A stretch of DNA of 64,000 nucleotides from NCBI GenBank assembly GCA_052386455.1, contig JBQTKD010000009.1, positions 1 through 64,000 of the forward strand. The letters run 5' to 3'. The position numbers and the translations under genes are program-made. The stretch is from JBQTKD01 sp052386455 (GTDB lineage Bacteria; Actinomycetota; Actinomycetes; Sporichthyales; Sporichthyaceae). Positions within the stretch are counted from its first letter, which is position 1, and each line of letters opens with the position of its first letter. The notes beneath the pieces are model-generated. The model was given only the letters and a program-made list of their open reading frames with translations. It did not search any database and had not been told where the DNA came from. Below are positions 58,077 through 64,000 of this stretch, one piece after another.

Positions 58077-58985
58077 ATGGCCCCGCCCCACGACAACGCG
58101 CTGACCGGCAGCGATTCTCCCGAGTCGCTCGCCGCACGGCTCGCAGAGCAGGGATATCTCGCAGACGCCGGCCTGGCTACGGCGGCGTTCCTGGCAATTC
58201 GCATGGGTCGCCCGCTGTTTCTCGAGGGCGAAGCCGGGGTCGGCAAGACGGCCCTGGCGCACTCGCTCGCGGCCCTCGGCGGGACCCGGCTGATCCGGCT
58301 GCAGTGCTACGAGGGCATCGATTCCGCGCAGGCCCTCTACGACTGGGACTTCCCCCGCCAGCTCCTGCATCTGCGCGCCAGCGAGGCCGTCGGAGTGCGC
58401 GACGTGGAGAAGTTGGAGGGCGAGCTCTACGACCGCCGCTTTCTCCTCGCGCGGCCCCTGCTGCAGGCAATCGAGACCAGCCCGTCGGTGCTGTTGATCG
58501 ACGAGGTGGACCGCGCCGACGACGAGTTCGAGGCGTTCCTGCTCGAGGTCCTCTCCGACTTCACCATCTCCATCCCGGAGCTCGGCACGATCCGCGCGGA
58601 GACGCCGCCGATCGTCGTCGTGACCTCCAACCGGACCCGCGAGGTCCACGACGCGCTGAAGCGCCGATGCCTCTACCACTGGCTCGAGCACCCGGCGTAC
58701 GACCGCGAGGTCGAGATCATCCGCAAGCGTCTGCCCGACGTGACCGAGCGCCTCGCCACCGAGGTCGCGGCCGCCGTCGGCTTCCTGCGCATGCGCGATC
58801 TGCTCAAGCCGCCGGGCGTGGCCGAGTCGCTGGACTGGACGCGGGCGCTGATGACTCTGGGGGCGCGCACGCTCGACGTCGACGCCGCCGCACGGACGCT
58901 CGGCGCGGTGCTGAAGTACCGCGAGGACACCGACCGGGTCACCGCCGAGGGCCTGGAACTGCTCGTCGGAGCGGGACGCACGTAG
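58077..58985 (+). CDS. MoxR/CoxD-type AAA+ ATPase
   Basis: 302 aa. AAA+ with Walker A EGEAGVGKTAL (about 51-61), Walker B VLLIDEVDRAD, sensor 1 VVTSNRTRE and a CoxD-like beginning (LEGEAGVGKT...LQCYEGID). MoxR ATPases act with VWA proteins to insert metals or assemble cofactors; CoxD-type members mature the Cu-S-Mo site of CO dehydrogenase or other Mo enzymes. TAGTG overlap with the VWA gene. Confidence 0.88.
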   Translation: MAPPHDNALTGSDSPESLAARLAEQGYLADAGLATAAFLAIRMGRPLFLEGEAGVGKTALAHSLAALGGTRLIRLQCYEGIDSAQALYDWDFPRQLLHLRASEAVGVRDVEKLEGELYDRRFLLARPLLQAIETSPSVLLIDEVDRADDEFEAFLLEVLSDFTISIPELGTIRAETPPIVVVTSNRTREVHDALKRRCLYHWLEHPAYDREVEIIRKRLPDVTERLATEVAAAVGFLRMRDLLKPPGVAESLDWTRALMTLGARTLDVDAAARTLGAVLKYREDTDRVTAEGLELLVGAGRT

Positions 58986-60127
58986 TGGAGGAGCCCCGGC
59001 TCGATCTGACCGAGACCGTGGTGGGTTTCGCCCGGACGCTGCGGGCCGCCGGAGTGGACGCCGGAACGGACCGGGTGCAGGCGATGCTGGTGGCGCTGCG
59101 CAACCTCGACGTGCTCGACGGGCACGACGCCTATTGGGCCGGGCGCCTGACACTGTGCGCCGGGCCGGTCGACATCGCGAAGTACGACACCGCCTTCGTC
59201 GCGTATTTCGGCAGCCGCGGGATCGACGCCCCGTTGGACGGGTCCATGCGCCTGGCCATGAAGCTCGAGTCGGTCGCGACGGCCGCGGACCAGCAGGTCG
59301 GCGCGGACGAGGACCTGGAGACCAACCCCACGGCGAGCGCCGCGAGCGACGCGGACGTGCTGCGCACCAAGGACGTCGCGGCGTTGACCGACGCCGAACG
59401 CGCGGAGGTCCGCCGCCTCCTCGCGCGGCTGGATCCGCGCGGTCCGAGCCGCCGTTCGCTGCGCTTTGCTCCGGCGCATCGAGGCCAGGTCGACGCGCGG
59501 CGCACCGTGCGCTCCATGCTGCGCCGCGGCGGCGAGCTCGACGACATTCTGATGCGCCGTCACCGAAGGAGGCCGCGGCGGATCGTGTCGCTCATCGACG
59601 TCTCTGGATCGATGGAGCTCTACGCCGACGCGCACCTGCGCTTCGCCCACGTCCTGACCCGGCGCCGGCCGGACGTCGAGGTGTTTACGATCGGCACGCG
59701 CCTGACCCGAGTGACCCGGCAGATGGCGGCGCGCGAGCCGGACGCCGCGCTGCGTGCGGTTGCGGCGGCGGTGCCGGACTGGTCGGGTGGCACCCGGCTC
59801 GGGGACCTGCTCAAGGCGTTCCTGGACCGGTGGGGGCAGCGCGGCACGGCCCGCGGCGCCGTCGTCGTGATCGCCAGCGACGGGTGGGAGCGCGGCGACC
59901 CGACCCTGCTCGGCGAGCAGATGGCACGACTGGCTCGCCTGGCCCATGCGGTGGTGTGGGTGAACCCCCATGCGGGGAAGGACGGCTTCGCGCCGGCCAC
60001 CGCAGGAATGCAGGCGGCGCTGCCGCACGTTGACGCTTTGGTGGCCGGGCACAATGTGGCTGCATTCGAGGCGCTCGCCCGGCGCCTGTCCCGGGAGGCC
60101 GAACCCAAAGGACGCTGCCATGCGTGA
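58985..60127 (+). CDS. CoxE-like VWA-domain protein
   Basis: 380 aa. N-terminal helical region (about 1-190) and C-terminal VWA domain (about 195-370) with MIDAS DVSGSM (about 206) and IASDGWERGD. The CoxE family works with the MoxR/CoxD ATPase in molybdenum-hydroxylase maturation. GTG start overlaps the MoxR stop. Confidence 0.88.
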   Translation: MEEPRLDLTETVVGFARTLRAAGVDAGTDRVQAMLVALRNLDVLDGHDAYWAGRLTLCAGPVDIAKYDTAFVAYFGSRGIDAPLDGSMRLAMKLESVATAADQQVGADEDLETNPTASAASDADVLRTKDVAALTDAERAEVRRLLARLDPRGPSRRSLRFAPAHRGQVDARRTVRSMLRRGGELDDILMRRHRRRPRRIVSLIDVSGSMELYADAHLRFAHVLTRRRPDVEVFTIGTRLTRVTRQMAAREPDAALRAVAAAVPDWSGGTRLGDLLKAFLDRWGQRGTARGAVVVIASDGWERGDPTLLGEQMARLARLAHAVVWVNPHAGKDGFAPATAGMQAALPHVDALVAGHNVAAFEALARRLSREAEPKGRCHA

Positions 60128-61247
60128 CGTGCTGGACGAGATCCGCCACTGGTACGCCGCCGGCGCAACCTTCGGCCTGGCGACGGTGGTCGGCGTCTCG
60201 CGCAGCGCACCGCGCCAGCCCGGTGCCGCGATGGCCGTCGCCGCGGACGGCGAGGCCGTCGGCTCGGTCTCCGGCGGCTGCGTCGAGGGCGCGGTCTACG
60301 AACTCGCGCAGGAGGTCATGGCCTCGGGCGACCCGGTGTTCCAGACCTACGGGTTCTCCGACGACGACGCCTTCGCCGTGGGCCTGACCTGCGGCGGCAT
60401 CATCGACATGTTCGTCGAGTCGATCTCGCCGGAAACGTTCCCCGAGTTCCCCGAGGTGGTCGCCTCCATCGACGCGGGGGAGCCCGTGGCGGTGGCGACG
60501 ATCGTGTCCGGCGCCGGGCCCGTCGGCGCGCGGCTGGTGATCTGGCCGGACCGGCGTTCCGGCTCGCTCGGCAGTCCCCGTTTGGACGACGCCGTGACCG
60601 ACGACGGCCGCGGCCGGCTCTCCCAGGGTGCCACCGGGATCATCCGGTACGGCCCCGACGGCGAGCGGCGACTGGACGACCTCACCGTCTTCGTGAGCTC
60701 CTTCGCCCCACCGCCGCGCATGTTGGTGTTCGGCGCCATCGACTTCGCCGCCGCCGTAGCGGCCGCCGGGAAGTTTCTCGGCTACCGGGTCACCGTGTGC
60801 GACGCCCGGGCGGTGTTCGCCACCAAGAAGCGCTTCCCGGAGGCCGACGAGGTCGTCATCGAGTGGCCGCACCGCTACCTCGAGGCCCAGCTCGCAATCC
60901 CCAACGCGATCGACGATCGCACGGTCGTCTGCGTCCTCACGCACGACCCGAAGTTCGACGTCCCCGTCCTCAAGCTCGCCCTGTCCGCCCCGGCCGCCTA
61001 CATCGGCGCGATGGGTTCGCGGAACACCCACAACGACCGCCTCGCCCGCCTGCGCGACGAAGGCGTGCCGGAGGACCAACTCGCTCGCCTGTACTCCCCG
61101 ATCGGCCTGGACCTCGGCGCCCGCACCCCGGAGGAGACCGCGATCTCGATCGCCGCCGAGATCATCGGCGCCCGCTGGGGCGGCTCCGGCAAGCGCCTCA
61201 AGACCACCGAGGGCTCGATCCACCATGAGCCGGCCGGCTCGTCCTGA
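60120..61247 (+). CDS. XdhC/CoxF-family molybdenum hydroxylase maturation factor
   Basis: 375 aa. N-terminal XdhC_CoxI domain (GLATVVGVSRSAPRQPGAAM, VSGGCVEGAVYELA with the conserved CVEG) and C-terminal Rossmann domain (VFGAIDFAAAVAAAGKFLGY, AAYIGAMGSRNTH). XdhC sulfurates or protects the molybdenum cofactor before insertion into xanthine or CO dehydrogenase-like enzymes. AAAGGA seven bases before the ATG; eight-base overlap with the CoxE gene. Catalytic subunits are not in the window. Confidence 0.9.
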   Translation: MRDVLDEIRHWYAAGATFGLATVVGVSRSAPRQPGAAMAVAADGEAVGSVSGGCVEGAVYELAQEVMASGDPVFQTYGFSDDDAFAVGLTCGGIIDMFVESISPETFPEFPEVVASIDAGEPVAVATIVSGAGPVGARLVIWPDRRSGSLGSPRLDDAVTDDGRGRLSQGATGIIRYGPDGERRLDDLTVFVSSFAPPPRMLVFGAIDFAAAVAAAGKFLGYRVTVCDARAVFATKKRFPEADEVVIEWPHRYLEAQLAIPNAIDDRTVVCVLTHDPKFDVPVLKLALSAPAAYIGAMGSRNTHNDRLARLRDEGVPEDQLARLYSPIGLDLGARTPEETAISIAAEIIGARWGGSGKRLKTTEGSIHHEPAGSS

Positions 61248-61446
61248 CGAGAAGCCGCTCCCCGGCGCCTTGATCGTCCTCGTCGCCGGGTTGTACGGCG
61301 GCGTCGGCGGAGCCGCCTGGGGCTGGTTCGGCAACGACTACGAAGCCGGCGACTCCGCCCTCGGCACCGGCGTCATGGGCCTGGTCGCGGGCTGTTTCGT
61401 CGGAGCGGTCGGAGTCGCCGGCCGTGCAGCCCGCCGACGGCCCTAA
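61225..61446 (+). CDS. Small two-helix membrane protein
   Basis: 73 aa: ALIVLVAGLYGGVGGAAWGW and LGTGVMGLVAGCFVGAVGVA are membrane helices linked by an acidic loop (GNDYEAGDS), with a basic C-terminus. It starts inside the end of the XdhC gene. Function unknown; likely co-transcribed with the maturation cluster. Confidence 0.6.
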   Translation: MSRPARPDEKPLPGALIVLVAGLYGGVGGAAWGWFGNDYEAGDSALGTGVMGLVAGCFVGAVGVAGRAARRRP

Positions 61447-61479
61447 GCCGCCGAGCCGCCCTCGCCCTCGCGAAGGCCA

Positions 61480-61915
61480 ACGAGCAGGGAAGAAATGCGC
61501 GAGGCGCCGATCGGCCTCGGCAGCGCCTCTTGCGTCGCTTCTCGGCTTGCTAGCCATCGGGGCCGGCGGCGACCACGGGCAGGGCAGCCCGACGGCTCGG
61601 CGGTCGTCGAGCAGGGAAGCGGTACGGGGCGGCGCGACGCTCCGTACGAGGGCGACGGTGTCGAGCAGGGAAGCGACGCACGAGGCACGGATCGGCGTGG
61701 GACCCGCGTCTCCCGTCGCATTCATGTTCGGGAGCCGACGACCCGAGCGCCGCGTGGGCTCTCCCGCCGACGACCAACGAATACGGAACGAACAAACGGG
61801 GCAGCGCCGCGACCGTGCACCCCGACGGCAGGCGAGCACGGAAGCGACGAACGAGGCGCAGATTGACGTCGCAACCGTCGCAGGCTCCGCTTCTCGGCTT
61901 GGTGGGCGTCGCGGA
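61480..61915. repeat. Three imperfect tandem units of about 175 bp
   Basis: Units begin near 61480, 61661 and 61833 with CGAGCA(G/C)GGAAG(C/A)(G/A)A, followed by GCGAGGCGCCGATCGGC-type sequence; an extra CGAGCAGGGAAGCGG lies at 61607. Parts also pair with GCGCCTCTTGCGTCGCTTC (61525-61543). Long open frames through here are shadows of this repeat composition; no gene is supported in 61447-61915. Confidence 0.6.
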
Positions 61916-62905
61916 CTAGGCCGGGGCACGGTCCGCGCTCGGTGGGTGGCCGGTCCAGCCGCGGTAGGCGCGGGAGAAGTGCGCGGTATCGGAGTAGCCG
62001 AGTTCCGTCGCGACGTCGGTGACGGGGCGGCCCGCCGCGAGCAGCCTGCTCGCGCGGTGCTGCAGTGCCCTGCGCAGCAGCCAGTCGAAGGTTTCGCCGT
62101 GCTCGGCCAACCGCCGTTGCAGGGTGCGAGGCCCGAGGCCCATGCGCCGCGCCACTTCCGGAAGGGTGGGCCGGCGTTCGAGCGAGGCCGCCGCGATGAG
62201 ATGCGCGACGCAGGCGATCAGATCGACGTCCGCCGGGAGCCTGTCGTCGGGTGGATTCGCTTGACCGGCGGTTGCGGGGTTGGCCCGACCCAACAGGTGC
62301 TCCGGAAAGACCACGGCCGCGACGGGCCCGGCGGCAACCTCGCAGCGGTACACCGCTGCGGCCGCGGCGCACAACGTCGGACGGGCTTGCGGGACCTCCA
62401 GCCGGATGGGCAGCCACCGCGGCCCGAAGAAGTGGCGCAGGAGATCGAGCTGGTAGCCCAACGCCAACAGTTCGTTCTGCCGGCGTCCGGTCTGCACTCG
62501 TTCGGTGACTTCGTAGGTCCAGCGCGCGACGCCGTCCGACTGCGCCAAACGCATCGCGGTGGCGGTCTGCAGGCCCTGCGCCATGCCGGCGTTCGACACG
62601 ACCAACGCCTCGCCGAGGGTGGGCAGCCCCTGCACCCACCGGCCGAACTCGCCCAGCCCGAGAAAGCCCACGTGGGTGGACAGCCGAGCGCCGAAGACGT
62701 CGTCGCCGGCGGTCCGCGCCGCGGTTTCGACCAGCGCGAGCTGGTCCCGCAGCAGGATCAGCCGTTCGGGTTCGTCGACAAGCCGCGTCGAGAGCCCATG
62801 CCGGCGGAAAACGGGATCCGGAGGTACCCCGTTTCGGCGCAGGAAATCGGCGACGGGACCCATGGAACCCGCGCGCGTCATGCCGTAGGCCTGCACGACC
62901 ACCAC
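61916..62905 (-). CDS. AraC-family regulator (OruR/GliR-like)
   Basis: 329 aa. N-terminal arabinose-binding-like domain (about 20-205) and C-terminal double HTH (about 235-325) with PTLPEVARRMGLGPRTLQRRL and RPVTDVATELGYSDTAHFSR, then AYRGWTGHPPS. The group controls genes for small-molecule catabolism. It is divergent from the DUF3047 gene, its likeliest target. The GTG at 62905 follows GAGGA closely; later in-frame ATGs at 62881 and 62863 are possible. Confidence 0.88.
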   Translation of the reverse strand: MVVVQAYGMTRAGSMGPVADFLRRNGVPPDPVFRRHGLSTRLVDEPERLILLRDQLALVETAARTAGDDVFGARLSTHVGFLGLGEFGRWVQGLPTLGEALVVSNAGMAQGLQTATAMRLAQSDGVARWTYEVTERVQTGRRQNELLALGYQLDLLRHFFGPRWLPIRLEVPQARPTLCAAAAAVYRCEVAAGPVAAVVFPEHLLGRANPATAGQANPPDDRLPADVDLIACVAHLIAAASLERRPTLPEVARRMGLGPRTLQRRLAEHGETFDWLLRRALQHRASRLLAAGRPVTDVATELGYSDTAHFSRAYRGWTGHPPSADRAPA

Positions 62906-62954
62906 GGTCCTCGGCGTTGTCGCGAAATGGCAAGCGATCGAGGCGTCCCGGGCC

Positions 62955-62960
62955 TACCTT
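62955..62960 (+). promoter_or_regulatory. -10 element upstream of the DUF3047 gene
   Basis: TACCTT, eight bases before the ATG at 62969, in the 63-bp gap shared with the divergent AraC gene. Confidence 0.45.
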
Positions 62961-62968
62961 CCCTGCCC

Positions 62969-63961
62969 ATGAACCCGACCGAAGCAACGATCGACGTCCC
63001 CGCCGACAGCCCCGGGTGGATCGACACCGGCATCGCCGTCGAAGCCGGACAGTTCGTCACCCTCTTCGCCACCGGCACGGCCGGACCTGCCGGCGGGCCG
63101 GACGATCTGACGTTCCGTCCGGAACTGTTCCTCTGCTACCGCGTGAGTCCGACCGGCGCCTTCGACAAGCTCGCAGCCGCCACGACGACGTTTGTGGCCG
63201 ACAGTTCCGGGACCCTCGAACTGGTCGCCAACTTCCCGGGCGCGTGGCTCGACCGCCGCGGCGAGCTCGACGACGTCGCGTGGCCCCGCCCCGCCGCCGC
63301 AGGCACCTACACGGTCCGAGTCTTGGTGTGGGACGACGATCCCGTCGACGGCCTCGCGCCGCAGGTGCACTCGGACCCGTTGGCCGCCGCCGAACGACGC
63401 CGGCTCCTCCAGCCGTCCCGGCTTCCCGACGGCTGGCGGCCGGTCTGGCGCGTCGGTGCCACCGAGGCCTATCGCGACCACTCCGGCCCGACCGGCTCCT
63501 GGATCGGATGCCGGTGCGAGAACGACGGCGGGCTGATCGTCGCGCCCGTCGACGTGCCGCTCACCGACGCGACACGCCTCCGTTGGGATTGGCGCGTCCT
63601 CGCGCTGCCGTCCGCCGTCGCCGAGGACACGCTGCTCACGCACGACTACCTGTCGATCGCCGTCGAGTTCGACAACGGCTTCGATCTCACCTACCTGTGG
63701 AGTTCCGCCCTTCCTGTCGGCACGTCCTTTGCGTGCCCGCTGCCGTGGTGGAGCGCCCACGAGACCCACCAGGTCGTCCGTTCCGGAACGGCGGATCTCG
63801 GACGTTGGACGAGCGAGGAGCAGCCCGTCCTCGCCGACTACGCCCGCGCCATCGGCGGCCCGCCGCCGCAGCGGATCGTCGGCGTCTGGCTCATCGCCGT
63901 CGCGGTGTTCCAGGGCGGTCTCGGCGAATGCGAGTACCGCGGCATCGACTTGGTCGGCTGA
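62969..63961 (+). CDS. DUF3047 protein with N-terminal beta-sandwich
   Basis: 330 aa. Residues about 1-130 form a lectin-like sandwich (ATIDVPADSPGWIDTGIAVEAGQFVTLFATG, seen in its IAVEAGQFVTLFATG part). Residues about 160-330 match DUF3047: LRWDWRVLALPS, DYLSIAVEFDNGFDLTYLWS, RIVGVWLIAVAVFQGG. No signal peptide. Function unknown; likely under control of the divergent AraC regulator. The remaining bases to 64000 hold nothing recognised. Confidence 0.75.
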   Translation: MNPTEATIDVPADSPGWIDTGIAVEAGQFVTLFATGTAGPAGGPDDLTFRPELFLCYRVSPTGAFDKLAAATTTFVADSSGTLELVANFPGAWLDRRGELDDVAWPRPAAAGTYTVRVLVWDDDPVDGLAPQVHSDPLAAAERRRLLQPSRLPDGWRPVWRVGATEAYRDHSGPTGSWIGCRCENDGGLIVAPVDVPLTDATRLRWDWRVLALPSAVAEDTLLTHDYLSIAVEFDNGFDLTYLWSSALPVGTSFACPLPWWSAHETHQVVRSGTADLGRWTSEEQPVLADYARAIGGPPPQRIVGVWLIAVAVFQGGLGECEYRGIDLVG

Positions 63962-64000
63962 TCGCTCGGCCGTGCGAAGGCTGCCGAGCGACGAAGAAAC

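Noticed and set aside
61424..62968. Long plus-strand frame joining the 61.5-kb repeats to the DUF3047 gene
   Set aside because: It runs antisense through the AraC regulator; the DUF3047 start is set by the -10 and ATG at 62969.

Overview
The window is high-GC, densely coded DNA from an actinobacterium. Lineage markers are the mycothiol glycosyltransferase gene mshA, the XRE regulator - hbhA-like - DUF2516 block also found in mycobacteria, the ygfZ/fur neighbourhood, and many genes read from leaderless transcripts (TANNNT, 6-8 bases, then ATG or GTG). The genus cannot be fixed from sequence alone; a Frankia/Sporichthya/Geodermatophilus-type organism would fit. I saw no rRNA gene, tRNA gene or CRISPR array.

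Layout. 0.1-4 kb: a prepilin fused to a BtuF/FhuD-like substrate-binding domain, divergent from a membrane-anchored protein and a FecE/BtuD-type ABC ATPase. 4-7.7 kb: an accessory patch with a coiled-coil protein, a decayed copy of the ABC ATPase, an Rpn-like nuclease with a probable internal antitoxin start, an AAA ATPase and nuclease-gene scraps. 7.7-15.1 kb: a secreted ELWxxDGT-repeat protein and four secreted subtilases. 15.3-16 kb: a VapBC pair. 16-27 kb: prepilin peptidase coupled to an LPDTG surface protein, then divergently pilin, pilin-ModA-like fusion, pilB, pilC and three secreted Pro/Tyr/Gly-rich proteins. 27-39 kb: an eleven-gene operon in which every junction overlaps by four bases. 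It runs from a ParA-like ATPase through type IV secretion (T4SS)-like genes (VirB2-, VirB8-, VirB6/TrbL-, SCO6880- and VirB4-like) into three minor-pilin genes and pilT.

39.5-64 kb is mostly chromosomal housekeeping and regulation: YbjN protein, mshA, L,D-transpeptidase, DUF2516, hbhA-like gene and regulator, BKACE enzyme, a DUF4143 ATPase beside a truncated dtd, ygfZ, Stealth phosphotransferase, Fur-family regulator, nitrobindin, a cupredoxin-like lipoprotein with a membrane partner, a WXG/LXG-type toxin with a probable immunity gene, an ECF sigma factor with anti-sigma factor, a two-component system, a MoxR/CoxE/XdhC maturation cluster, and an AraC regulator divergent from a DUF3047 protein.

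The main novelty is the pilus region. Two class III prepilins carry C-terminal domains resembling periplasmic substrate-binding proteins of two unrelated families, near a siderophore/cobalamin-type ABC ATPase. The retraction ATPase and minor pilins sit in one translationally coupled operon with T4SS-like genes. Two candidate iron boxes lie in the upstream regions of the two pilus operons. I infer a surface fibre or pseudopilus that displays solute-binding modules, possibly iron-controlled. The family assignments rest on motif reading only and need profile searches and structure prediction.
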